From contig NZ_JAMHJQ010000006.1 of NCBI RefSeq assembly GCF_023534745.1, forward strand, positions 540,843-592,785: a DNA stretch of 51,943 nucleotides, in the 5' to 3' direction. The translations under genes were made by a program, and so were the position numbers. Below are positions 34,538 through 43,076 of the stretch, piece after piece. Under the pieces are notes generated by a model. That model was not told the DNA's origin. It ran no database searches and was given only the letters and a program-made list of their open reading frames with translations. Position 1 is the first letter of the stretch, and the number at the start of each line of letters is the position of its first letter. The stretch comes from Streptomyces sp. 35G-GA-8 (lineage in GTDB: Bacteria; Actinomycetota; Actinomycetes; Streptomycetales; Streptomycetaceae).

Positions 34538-36187
34538 GTGGGCTACGCCCATGACTATGCGGCCGAGATCATGCAGCGCGGCCGGATCCCGATGGAGCCC
34601 GCCGATTTCGTCCCCGACTGGGCGGATCGGCCGAGGAAGGCGAAGTTCTATCCCGGCGTCGAGTCCTTCCCGCTGCCGGACACGGACTTCCCCGAAGGGG
34701 CGACCGTGGCGGCCGGCTGTACGCGTACCGACGAGCCCCACGAACAGCGGCCGTTCACGCTGGACTCGCTCTCCGGGATGCTGCGCGACTCCTATGGGCT
34801 GACCGGACGCCGGCTCGGTGTCCAGACCAATACCGACCTCGCCGCGCTGCCCCACTACACCCAGGCGAACTGGTCCCGTGGCACGGCCTCAGGCGGCGGT
34901 CTCTACCCGGTCAGCGTCTACTGGGTCTCCGGCCCCAGCGGGCCGCGGGCGCCGGGCGTCCACTACTACTCGGCCCCGCACCACTCCATGCAGCGGCTGC
35001 TCGCGGGCGATGTGACCGGTGAGGTGCGGGCGGCACTCGGCGAGGGGGCCGCGGGCGCGGACCGCGACCAGTTCCTCGTCCTGGGGATCAAGTACTGGCA
35101 GAACGCGTTCAAGTACAACAGCTTCTCCTTCCACGCGGTGAGCATGGATCTCGGCGCGATCGTCGGGACCTGGCGTATCTGGGCCCGCGCGCAGGGGCTG
35201 AGTGTCGAACCCGCGCTGTGGTTCGACGAGGAGAGGCTGAGCCACGTGCTGGGTGTGCCCAACGAGGAGGAAGGCATCTTCGCCGTCGTCCCGCTGACCT
35301 GGGAGGGCGCCGAGCCCACCGGCGGACTCGCCACTCCCGGGCTCGCCACCCCCCGGCTCTCCACCGCCGCTCTCCCCGACGTCCCCGCCGTCCGGCACAC
35401 CGATGTCGAACGCTCGCGCACGGTGCTGCGCTTCGAAACCCTCCAGCGGATCCACGCGGCGACGGTGGAAGCCGCCACCGACCGCCCGGAGCCTGGCGCG
35501 CTGGAACCGGCGGCCGCCGTTGTGCCCACCGGAACGGGCACGCCCGTCGCCCTGCCGGAGCCCGAACTGCCGCCGGTGAGTGTGCGTGACGCGCTGCGGG
35601 AACGGCGCAGCAGCTTCGGGCGCTTCGACGCGGCCCGCCCGGTCACCACCGCGCAACTGGCCGCCACCCTCGACGCCTGTGTCGCCGCCTCGCTCGGCGG
35701 CGACACGCAGCAGCCCGCCGCACCGGACGGCTCCGCGCCGCCCGGACTGGTCACGCTGTACGCGTTCATCAACCACGTCGAGGGCGTCGAGCCCGGTGCG
35801 TACGCCTACGATCCCGCCGATCACACGCTGCGCCCGGTGGTGACGGGCCCGCCCGGACCGTTCCTCCAGCGCAACTACTTCCTCTCCAACTACAACCTGG
35901 AGCAGGCCGGTGTGGTGATCGTCCCCACCATCCGGACCGCCGCCGTCCTGGACGCGGTGGGGGACCGGGGCTACCGGCTGGTGAACGGCACGATCGGGGC
36001 CGTCGCGCAGACCTTCTACACCGTGGCCTCCGCCCTCGGGCTCGGCGCGGGCGTCGCCCTGGGCTTCGACAACATCTCGTACATCGAGGAGCTGGACCTC
36101 GAACGCACCGGTGAGAAGCCCCTGTTGATCATGCTGCTCGGCAATGAGCGGCCACGGCCCGCCGACTTCCGCTACGAGATCGGCTGA
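34538..36187 (+). CDS. SagB-type azoline dehydrogenase with two nitroreductase-fold domains
   Basis: 549 residues. Two nitroreductase-like halves: residues about 60-260 and about 345-545. The first holds KYWQNAFKYNSFSFH, whose K192-Y193 pair matches the catalytic Lys-Tyr of SagB/McbC dehydrogenases; the second has RRSSFGRF and NYFLSNYNLEQAG. With FMN it should oxidise azolines to aromatic azoles. The two-domain layout is like the dehydrogenases of thiopeptide clusters. GTG at 34538 follows GAGGAGGG. It sits directly before the LanB gene. Confidence 0.87.
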   Translation: MGYAHDYAAEIMQRGRIPMEPADFVPDWADRPRKAKFYPGVESFPLPDTDFPEGATVAAGCTRTDEPHEQRPFTLDSLSGMLRDSYGLTGRRLGVQTNTDLAALPHYTQANWSRGTASGGGLYPVSVYWVSGPSGPRAPGVHYYSAPHHSMQRLLAGDVTGEVRAALGEGAAGADRDQFLVLGIKYWQNAFKYNSFSFHAVSMDLGAIVGTWRIWARAQGLSVEPALWFDEERLSHVLGVPNEEEGIFAVVPLTWEGAEPTGGLATPGLATPRLSTAALPDVPAVRHTDVERSRTVLRFETLQRIHAATVEAATDRPEPGALEPAAAVVPTGTGTPVALPEPELPPVSVRDALRERRSSFGRFDAARPVTTAQLAATLDACVAASLGGDTQQPAAPDGSAPPGLVTLYAFINHVEGVEPGAYAYDPADHTLRPVVTGPPGPFLQRNYFLSNYNLEQAGVVIVPTIRTAAVLDAVGDRGYRLVNGTIGAVAQTFYTVASALGLGAGVALGFDNISYIEELDLERTGEKPLLIMLLGNERPRPADFRYEIG

Positions 36188-36207
36188 CCGGGATGGGGGA
36201 GCGAGAG

Positions 36208-39045
36208 ATGACACCGGACGCGGATACGACGGACGCCGGCTGGGAACCCGGCCGCCGGTTCATGCTGCGCGTGGCCGGGCTGCCCGTCGAGTCCGTCCAG
36301 GCGCTGCGCTGCGGCGACAGCCGTCAGTGGGCGGACGATGTCCTCGCGGCCGAGGACCGGCTACGGGACCGGGCGGCGGGGCTGAGCGATCTGCTGCACG
36401 AGGCGGTGGGCACCACCGACATCGCCCCGGACGGGGCGGGCGCGAGCCAGCGCCGTGAACTGCTCGGCCTGCGCCGCCAGATCTTCAACAACCGGCTGCC
36501 CGCCGACCCGGACGCGGCCGTCCGGCTGGTCGCCGGACTCGACCCGCGCGCGGCGGAGGCGACCGCCGAGTGGCTGCGGGAGCGTCGCCATCTGGATAAG
36601 CTGCGGGCCGAGGGCGCGCCCCTGCTCGCCGCCGACCTCGACAGGACCCGGGCCGCGCTGCGCGGGCTGCTCGCCGAGGACCGGCTGCGTTGCGGTCTGC
36701 TGCTGGCCTCACCGACCCTGGAGGGTCAGCTCGACGCCTATATCGACAAGGCGGAGGCGGGCGCCGCCGCCGGTGTGTCCCCCGACAAGCGGATGCGGAA
36801 GATCGAGCGGTCGGTGCTGTCGTATCTGTACCGCACGGCCTGCAAGACCAGCCCCTTCAGTACCTTCACCGGTGTCGCCACCGGCGTCTTCCACGACGGC
36901 CGGGGCGAGCGGCCGGGCCGCGACACCTCGGACGCCACCATCCGTATCGACGACGCGTGGTCCAGCCATGTGCGGCTCAATGTCGTCGTGCTGGGCCGGT
37001 TCGCCGAACTGATCCTCGCCGACCCCGCCCGGCGGGGCGATCTCCCCGTACGGCCCGCCTCCGGCTGGGAGCGGGACGACGACCGGATCCGGTACGTACG
37101 CCAGTGGATCAGCGCGGGCGACGACTCGGCCGCGGTCACCTTCGACGCGGTCAAGGACCGGCTGTTCTTCCTCCGCCGCAGCGGCACGCTGGACCGGCTG
37201 CTCGGTCTGTTCGAGGGGCGGGACGAACTGCGCTACGGCGAGCTGGTGGAGTGGCTCCGTACCGAGCACGACGCCGAACCCGCGCAGTGCGAGACCTATG
37301 TGGCCGCGCTGCTCCAGCTCGGCCTGGTACGGGTGCCGTGCCTGGACACCGATGTCCACAGCCCCGATCCACTGCGCTCCTTCCGGAGTGAGCTGCGCAC
37401 GCTCGGGCGTCCCTGGGCCGACCGGCTGGCCGCCGCCTTCGAGGGGCCCGTACGCGCCATCGACCGCTTCCCCTCCGCCGGCCGCGCCGAGCGGGTGGAG
37501 CTGCTGCGTGAGCTGCGCACCGGACTGCGCGAGGCCCAGGCCCAGTTGGGGGCGGCGGAGGCCACACTGCCGCAGACCCTGCTCTACGAGGATGTCAGCG
37601 CCGGCCGTGAGGTGAGCTGCGGGCTCGGCGCCTGGACCGGGCCGGCCGGCGGGGCGCTGCGCTCCGTCGAGCGGATTCTCCCCGCCTTCGATCTGACGCT
37701 GCCTCAGCGGGTCACCTTCAAGGGCTTCTTCACCGCGCGCTACGGCCGTGGCGGCCGGTGCGACGACCTCCTGGGTCTCGTCCACGACTTCCACGAGGAC
37801 TTCTTCGACCAGTACCTCTCGTTCGCGGGCAAGCGGCGCCCCTTCGACGACCGGGGCGAGTATGTGCCGGAGGAGAACTGGCTCGGGCTGCCGGGGATCC
37901 GCGCGATCGACGCGGCGCGGCGTGCCTTCATCGACCGGATGCGGCAGCGCTGGCAGGAGCACGGGGACGCGGCGGAGATCCGGCTCGACGAACGGGACCT
38001 CGGGCTCGTCGCGGACGAACTCGCCCCGCTCGCGGCCGACTTCGCACCGCAGTCCCACCATCTCCAGCTCACCGAGGGCGAGGACGGCCCGCTCGTCGTG
38101 CTCAACCGCTCGTACGGCGGACTCTCCTTCCCCTTCAGCCGTTTCACCCATGTCTACGACACGGACGACTCGGACGACACGGAGGACACCGAGAACACGC
38201 ACGACACGGAGAGCCCGGTGGAGCGGGCCGGAGCCTTCTCACGGGGGCTGCGCGACACCGCCGCGGCCGTCACCCCCGACGGAGCGGTCCTGGCCGAGAT
38301 CACCGGAGGGGCGGTCACCAGCAATCTCAATCTGCACAGCCCGCTCACCGACTACGAGATCGTCTGCCCCGGAGAATCCAGCACCGTCCCCGAGGACCGG
38401 CGCATCCACCTCGACGATCTCCATGTCGAGCACGACGCGGAGACGGACCGGCTGGTACTGCGCTCCACCCGGCTCGGCCGTGAGGTCGTCCCCGTCTATC
38501 TCGGCTATCTGGTGCCGCTCGCCCTGCCCGAGATCCCCCGTACGCTCCTGCTGATGTCCCCGACCTCGATGGCGCCCCTGGACGTCTGGGGAGGCGTCCC
38601 GGCGGGCGAGGGGCACGAGGGTGTCACCACGCGGCCCCGGGTGCTGCACGGCGAGGTCGTCCTCAGCCGCCGCAGCTGGACCACGACGGCCGGGGCGCTG
38701 CCCGTCCGCCGGCCCGGTACCGGCGATGAGGAGTGGTTCCTCGGCTGGCAGCGCTGGCGGCGCGAACACGCCCTGCCCGACCAGGTCTTCGCCACCGTGT
38801 CCAGCGGACCGCGGGGCGGCGCGGGGGCCAAGCCCCAGTACGTGGACTTCGACAGCCTTCTCTCCCTCTCCGCCCTCGAAGCGCTGCCCACGCACCCGGA
38901 CGACCGGGTCGTCCTGCGGGAAATGCTCCCCGGGCGCGACGGACTGCATGTCCGCTCCGCGCGTGGCAGCCATGTGGCCGAGCTGGCCGTGGAGACCTTC
39001 ACCTCGACCCGACGCAGAGAGGGCGCACCGACATGTCAGAGCTGA
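36208..39045 (+). CDS. LanB-type glutamylating dehydratase (N-terminal domain only)
   Basis: About 945 residues, matching the Lant_dehydr_N domain without the usual C-terminal elimination domain. RTACKTSPFSTFTGVA near residue 210 is the classical KTSPxSTFT block; VLNRSYGGLSFPFSRF and GAVTSNLNLHSPLTDYE follow. It transfers glutamate from glutamyl-tRNA to Ser/Thr, the first step to dehydroalanine or dehydrobutyrine. A short Asp/Thr/Glu-rich insert lies at about 651-670. ATG at 36208 has GGGGGAG upstream; ATG at 36193 is an alternative. It overlaps the elimination-type gene by 13 bases. Confidence 0.88.
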   Translation: MTPDADTTDAGWEPGRRFMLRVAGLPVESVQALRCGDSRQWADDVLAAEDRLRDRAAGLSDLLHEAVGTTDIAPDGAGASQRRELLGLRRQIFNNRLPADPDAAVRLVAGLDPRAAEATAEWLRERRHLDKLRAEGAPLLAADLDRTRAALRGLLAEDRLRCGLLLASPTLEGQLDAYIDKAEAGAAAGVSPDKRMRKIERSVLSYLYRTACKTSPFSTFTGVATGVFHDGRGERPGRDTSDATIRIDDAWSSHVRLNVVVLGRFAELILADPARRGDLPVRPASGWERDDDRIRYVRQWISAGDDSAAVTFDAVKDRLFFLRRSGTLDRLLGLFEGRDELRYGELVEWLRTEHDAEPAQCETYVAALLQLGLVRVPCLDTDVHSPDPLRSFRSELRTLGRPWADRLAAAFEGPVRAIDRFPSAGRAERVELLRELRTGLREAQAQLGAAEATLPQTLLYEDVSAGREVSCGLGAWTGPAGGALRSVERILPAFDLTLPQRVTFKGFFTARYGRGGRCDDLLGLVHDFHEDFFDQYLSFAGKRRPFDDRGEYVPEENWLGLPGIRAIDAARRAFIDRMRQRWQEHGDAAEIRLDERDLGLVADELAPLAADFAPQSHHLQLTEGEDGPLVVLNRSYGGLSFPFSRFTHVYDTDDSDDTEDTENTHDTESPVERAGAFSRGLRDTAAAVTPDGAVLAEITGGAVTSNLNLHSPLTDYEIVCPGESSTVPEDRRIHLDDLHVEHDAETDRLVLRSTRLGREVVPVYLGYLVPLALPEIPRTLLLMSPTSMAPLDVWGGVPAGEGHEGVTTRPRVLHGEVVLSRRSWTTTAGALPVRRPGTGDEEWFLGWQRWRREHALPDQVFATVSSGPRGGAGAKPQYVDFDSLLSLSALEALPTHPDDRVVLREMLPGRDGLHVRSARGSHVAELAVETFTSTRRREGAPTCQS

Positions 39046-40181
39046 CCCCCGCACCGACCCCCGCACCGAGCCCCACGCCGGCCCCCGCCGCCGTCCCCGT
39101 CCCCGCGCCCGTCCCCGAGCCCGACCCCGCCCCGGGTGCGGCGGCCGACTGGCAGGCCATCCACATCTTCTACGCGGCCAATCCGCAGCCCCTGCTGGTG
39201 AATTGCGTCCGCCCGCTGGTGGCCGGGCTGACCGCCGACGGCCTGCTGGCCGGCCACTTCTTCATCAACTACTGGCTGGAGGGGCCGCATGTCCGCCTCC
39301 GGCTCAAGCCCGTGAACGCGGCGGCCACCCCGGAGGTACGGCGTCGCGCCGAGGAGGCCATCAGCGGCTTTCTCCGTACCCGCCCCGCCCTCTACGAGGT
39401 GGACTCCGGGTTTCTCAACGAGTTCTACAACACCCTCTTCGAGATCGAGTTCCCGGAGGGCGACCGCGGCGCGTTCATGAGCGAGGACGGCCGGATGAAC
39501 CTGCGGCCCAACAACTCCTTCTCGTACGAGCCGTACGAACCCGAGTACGGCAAGTACGGCGGCCCGGCCGGGATCGAGCTGGCGGAGTGGCACTTCGCGC
39601 ACTCCAGCGATCTCGTGATGGACGCCTTCCGCACCATGAACCTGCATCTGCGCACCGTGCTGCTCGGCACGTCCGCCCAGCTGATGATGGTCATGGCCGG
39701 CTGCTTCCTGCCCGAGCGCGAGGAACTGGGCGGCTATCTGGACCGCTACTACGAGTTCTGGCACAACGCCTTTCCCGGCACGGGCTTCATCGGGTCGAAG
39801 GAGTACGACAAGAACTACGCCGAGATGGCCCCCGGCCTCGGCCGCCGCTTCGAGGGAATCCGGCGCGCGGTCCGCACCGGCGAGCTCGGCACACTGCCCG
39901 CCTTCCTGCGCGGCTGGGCCGAACACTGCCTGGAACTGCGCTCCCGCGCCGAGGAGCTGACCGTGGGCGGCGAGCTGGTGTTCCGCTCCTGGGACGGTAC
40001 GCGCGACGAACGCGTCACCGACCCCGCCGTGGCGCTGCCGCTGCTGCTCTCCCCGTACATGCATATGACCAACAACCGGCTGCATGTCACGATCCGCGAC
40101 GAGGCGTATCTCTCCCATGTGCTCGGCCGGGTCCTGCGCGAGGACACCGTCGCCCCACCCGCCCCGGCGGCGATCCCATGA
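39033..40181 (+). CDS. Thiopeptide-type (SpaB_C/TIGR03891-like) protein, probable glutamate-elimination enzyme
   Basis: 382 residues. After a Pro/Ala-rich N-terminus of about 35 residues comes the SpaB_C fold: AIHIFYAANPQPLLVNCVRPLV, HFFINYWLEGPHVRLRLK and YEPEYGKYGGPAGIELAE. The last resembles the ExxRYGG block of LanB elimination domains. The same fold was recruited as [4+2] pyridine synthase in thiopeptides, so either role must be considered; the YGG block favours elimination. It is the only such protein in the cluster. ATG at 39033 overlaps the LanB gene; it ends in an ATGA overlap with the next gene. Confidence 0.83.
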   Translation: MSELTPAPTPAPSPTPAPAAVPVPAPVPEPDPAPGAAADWQAIHIFYAANPQPLLVNCVRPLVAGLTADGLLAGHFFINYWLEGPHVRLRLKPVNAAATPEVRRRAEEAISGFLRTRPALYEVDSGFLNEFYNTLFEIEFPEGDRGAFMSEDGRMNLRPNNSFSYEPYEPEYGKYGGPAGIELAEWHFAHSSDLVMDAFRTMNLHLRTVLLGTSAQLMMVMAGCFLPEREELGGYLDRYYEFWHNAFPGTGFIGSKEYDKNYAEMAPGLGRRFEGIRRAVRTGELGTLPAFLRGWAEHCLELRSRAEELTVGGELVFRSWDGTRDERVTDPAVALPLLLSPYMHMTNNRLHVTIRDEAYLSHVLGRVLREDTVAPPAPAAIP

Positions 40182-41293
40182 CCGCCGCCCCCGGGGAACT
40201 CCTCTCGCACCGCCCGGCGCTGCGCCCGGACATCCTGCTGAGCCCCGCCCTGCTGCACGGCCCCGCCACCGTGCATCTGATCAAGGAGCCGGGGGGCGGC
40301 GCCGCCTTCGAGGTCGGGGCGAAGGAGTTCTTCCTGATCTCCCGGCTCGACGGCAGCCGCAGTCTGGCGGAGATCGGGGAGGAGTACGCCGAGACCTTCG
40401 GCAAGCGGCTCGGCGCCGCGCACTGGCAGCGGCTGCTGCAACTGCTGGGTACCAGAAGCCTGCTGGCCGGCGCACCGCCCCGGCCGGCAGATGCCACCAC
40501 GGCGCCGGGCAAGCCGTTCAGCGGCACCGCGCTGCGGGGCACCGTGCGGCTGGTCGCCGACGCCGACGCCACCACGGCACGCCTGCACGGCCTGCTGCGG
40601 CCCGTGCTGCGGACCGCGGTCCTGCTTCCGCTGACCGTCCTCATGGTGGCGATGGAGGTCCTGCTCGCGACGGCGCTGCCCGAACTGGCCGACGACACCT
40701 GGTGGCTGTTCCACCAGCCCGTCGCGCTGATCGCGGTCTTCACCCTGCTCTGGCTGAGCACGGCCCTGCACGAACTGGCCCACGGGGTGAGCGCCCAGCA
40801 CTACGGGGGTACGGTCAGCGAGATCGGGCTGCGCTGGCGGCTGCCCGTGGCCGTGATGTACTGCACCGTCGACAACTACCGCTATCTGCGCTCCCGTTGG
40901 CATCAGCTCGCGGTCGCGGGTGCGGGTGCCTTCGCCAATCTGCTCTTCCTGCTGCCGTTTCTGGCCTGGTGGGCCGCGCTCCCCGAGGGGGACCCGACCC
41001 GCCGGGTACTGTCCGGACTGCTGCTGCTCGGCAGTGTCCAGGCACTCGTCAACCTCCTGCCCCTGCCTCCGCTCGACGGCTACGCGATGCTGAGCCACGC
41101 ACTGCGCGTCTCCGGTCTCGCGCCGGAGAGCGGGCGCTATCTGCGGCTGTGCCTCAGCGACCGGCCGGCCGCCGCCGCGTACCCGCGCCGGGCCCGCTCC
41201 GTCTACCTCGGCTACGGGGTGGGATCGGCCCTGCTCGTTCTTCTCCTGGTGGCGGCCCTGGCAACAGGCCTCTACTTCCTACTAGTTCACTGA
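40178..41293 (+). CDS. M50-like membrane zinc metalloprotease with PqqD-like N-terminal domain
   Basis: 371 residues. Residues about 15-100 look like a PqqD/RRE-type winged helix (FEVGAKEFFLISRLDGSRSLAEIGEEYAETFG). The rest has six or so helices with HELAH (198-202), the zinc site of site-2-type proteases, and LPPLDG around D300, the third-ligand motif. It may cut the precursor leader within or at the membrane, or couple cleavage to the adjacent ABC exporter. Similar M50 proteins occur in other RiPP clusters. The start is set by the ATGA overlap. Confidence 0.8.
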   Translation: MTAAPGELLSHRPALRPDILLSPALLHGPATVHLIKEPGGGAAFEVGAKEFFLISRLDGSRSLAEIGEEYAETFGKRLGAAHWQRLLQLLGTRSLLAGAPPRPADATTAPGKPFSGTALRGTVRLVADADATTARLHGLLRPVLRTAVLLPLTVLMVAMEVLLATALPELADDTWWLFHQPVALIAVFTLLWLSTALHELAHGVSAQHYGGTVSEIGLRWRLPVAVMYCTVDNYRYLRSRWHQLAVAGAGAFANLLFLLPFLAWWAALPEGDPTRRVLSGLLLLGSVQALVNLLPLPPLDGYAMLSHALRVSGLAPESGRYLRLCLSDRPAAAAYPRRARSVYLGYGVGSALLVLLLVAALATGLYFLLVH

Positions 41294-41322
41294 CCCACAA
41301 CCCCCGAGGGGCGCAGAACCAC

Positions 41323-42324
41323 ATGAGCGAGGCCAGGACCATGGCGTCCGTGCCGCACGAGGCGGCCACCGAAGCGGCGATCGTCGTCGACGACGTGCGC
41401 AAACGATACGGGGACCGGCAGGCGGTCGACGGGGTGTCACTCCAGGTCGGCCGAGGGGAGTTCTTCGGACTCCTCGGCCCCAACGGCGCGGGGAAGACCA
41501 CCCTCGTCGAGATCATGGAGGGCCTGCGCCAGGCGGACTCCGGGACCGTCTCGGTTCTCGGCCAGTCCCCTTGGCCGCGGAATGTGGCGCTGCTGCCGCG
41601 GCTGGGTGTCCAGACCCAGTCCTCCGCCTTCTTCGTGCGCCAGACCGCGCGCGAACATCTGTGTACCGTCGCCGCCCTGTACGGGGCGAGCCGCGCCGAC
41701 GCGGACGCCACGCTCGGTACCGTCGGGCTGGACGATCAGCGCGATGTCATGGTCGAGAACCTCTCCGGCGGCCAGCGCCAGCGCCTGGCCATCGCGTCGG
41801 CCCTGGTCCACGGCCCCGAGCTGATCTTCCTTGACGAGCCGACCGCGGCCCTGGACCCGCAGGCCCGCCGCGATCTGTGGAAGGTGCTGCGCGAGCTGAA
41901 GAGCGAGGGCCGCACCATCGTCTACACCACCCACCATCTGGACGAGGCCGAGGCGCTCTGCGACCGGGTGGCGATCCTCGTGGCCGGCTCGGTCGTCGCG
42001 CTGGACTCCCCGCACCATCTGGTCACCGCCGCCGGGGCGCCGACCCGTCTGCTGATTCCGGCCGAACGGATGAGCCGACAGGACGCGGCGGCCATCCCGG
42101 GGGTCGACCGGGTCACCGAGCAGGGCGGCTCCCTCGTCCTGGAGACGGCCGAGTCCGGGAAGGTCCTCCAGGCGGTCGACGCGCTCGGCGGTCTGGAGGG
42201 TGTGCAGACGCGCACCGCCACGCTGGAGGACGTCTATCTCGAACTGACCGGCGGCACCGACCCCAGCGGCAGCACCGGCCCCACCGGCAGCACGGACACC
42301 AACGACACGGAGCAGCAGGGATGA
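41323..42324 (+). CDS. ABC-2 type exporter ATPase
   Basis: 333 residues: Walker A GPNGAGKTT (about 52-60), signature NLSGGQRQRL, Walker B LIFLDEPTAALD and H-loop TTHHLDEAE. It belongs to the DrrA-like drug and peptide exporter group. The C-terminus ends in a Gly/Ser/Thr-rich tail with repeated STGPTGS-like steps. ATG at 41323 is used; ATG at 41341 is an alternative. It overlaps the permease gene by ATGA. Probable role: export of, and immunity to, the RiPP. Confidence 0.92.
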   Translation: MSEARTMASVPHEAATEAAIVVDDVRKRYGDRQAVDGVSLQVGRGEFFGLLGPNGAGKTTLVEIMEGLRQADSGTVSVLGQSPWPRNVALLPRLGVQTQSSAFFVRQTAREHLCTVAALYGASRADADATLGTVGLDDQRDVMVENLSGGQRQRLAIASALVHGPELIFLDEPTAALDPQARRDLWKVLRELKSEGRTIVYTTHHLDEAEALCDRVAILVAGSVVALDSPHHLVTAAGAPTRLLIPAERMSRQDAAAIPGVDRVTEQGGSLVLETAESGKVLQAVDALGGLEGVQTRTATLEDVYLELTGGTDPSGSTGPTGSTDTNDTEQQG

Positions 42325-43076
42325 GCGCGTACGCAGCACTGACGGCGGCCGGCTACCGGGCACAGGTCCGGGACAAGGCCACCCTCTTCTTCACCTTCGC
42401 CTTCCCGCTGCTCTTCCTGGTCGTCTTCGGACTGATCTTCCGGGGCCAGGAAGTGGAGGAGACGGGCCGCCCTTACATCTCCTACATCGCGCCGGGCGTC
42501 ATGTCCTGGGGCGTGGCCAACGCCGCCGTCTTCGGAGTCGCCTTCACCCTGATGCAGTGGCGCCGCGACGATCTGCTGCGGCTGATCCGGATGACCCCCA
42601 CCCGGCTGCCGTCGGTCCTCGGCTCCCGCTATGTGCTCGCTCTCGCCGTGGGGGTCTTCCAGGCGGTGGTGTTCATCGCGGTGGCGATGCTGCCGCTGTT
42701 CGGTCTGGAGCTGAACGCCCGGTGGCCGCTGGCGCTGCCCGTGCTGGTGCTCGGCATCACGGCGTTCCTCACCATCGGCGTGGTCATCGGCTCGTACGCC
42801 AACACGCCCGAGGCGGTCGCGGCCATCGCCAACTGCCTGATGGTGCCCATGGCCTTCCTCTCCGGCTCGTTCCTGCCGCTGGACATGATGCCGTCCTGGC
42901 TCCAGACCATCTCGCGGGTGCTTCCGCTGCGCTATCTCAACGACGCGGTGTCCGCCGCCCTTTCCGGTCGGGGCGACCTCGGGGACATCGCCCTCGGGTG
43001 CGGGGGACTGGTCGTTTTCACCGTCATCTTCGGGGCGCTGGCCGTGAAGACGTTCCGCTGGAGCAACTCCACATGA
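42321..43076 (+). CDS. ABC-2 type exporter permease
   Basis: 251 residues with six helices and the ABC-2 pattern: a short N-terminus, then FFTFAFPLLFLVVFGLIFRG, MQWRRDDLLRLIRMTPTRLP (coupling loop) and a final MVPMAFLSGSFLPLDMMPSWLQTISRVLPLRYLNDA. It partners with the preceding ATPase. Both ends overlap neighbours by 4 bases (ATGA). Confidence 0.9.
   Translation: MSAYAALTAAGYRAQVRDKATLFFTFAFPLLFLVVFGLIFRGQEVEETGRPYISYIAPGVMSWGVANAAVFGVAFTLMQWRRDDLLRLIRMTPTRLPSVLGSRYVLALAVGVFQAVVFIAVAMLPLFGLELNARWPLALPVLVLGITAFLTIGVVIGSYANTPEAVAAIANCLMVPMAFLSGSFLPLDMMPSWLQTISRVLPLRYLNDAVSAALSGRGDLGDIALGCGGLVVFTVIFGALAVKTFRWSNST

Noticed and set aside
38621-41293. 890-codon frame joining the end of LanB to the M50 protein
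   Set aside because: Only the part from 40178 has real protein character; the upstream part is out of frame with LanB and the SpaB_C gene.
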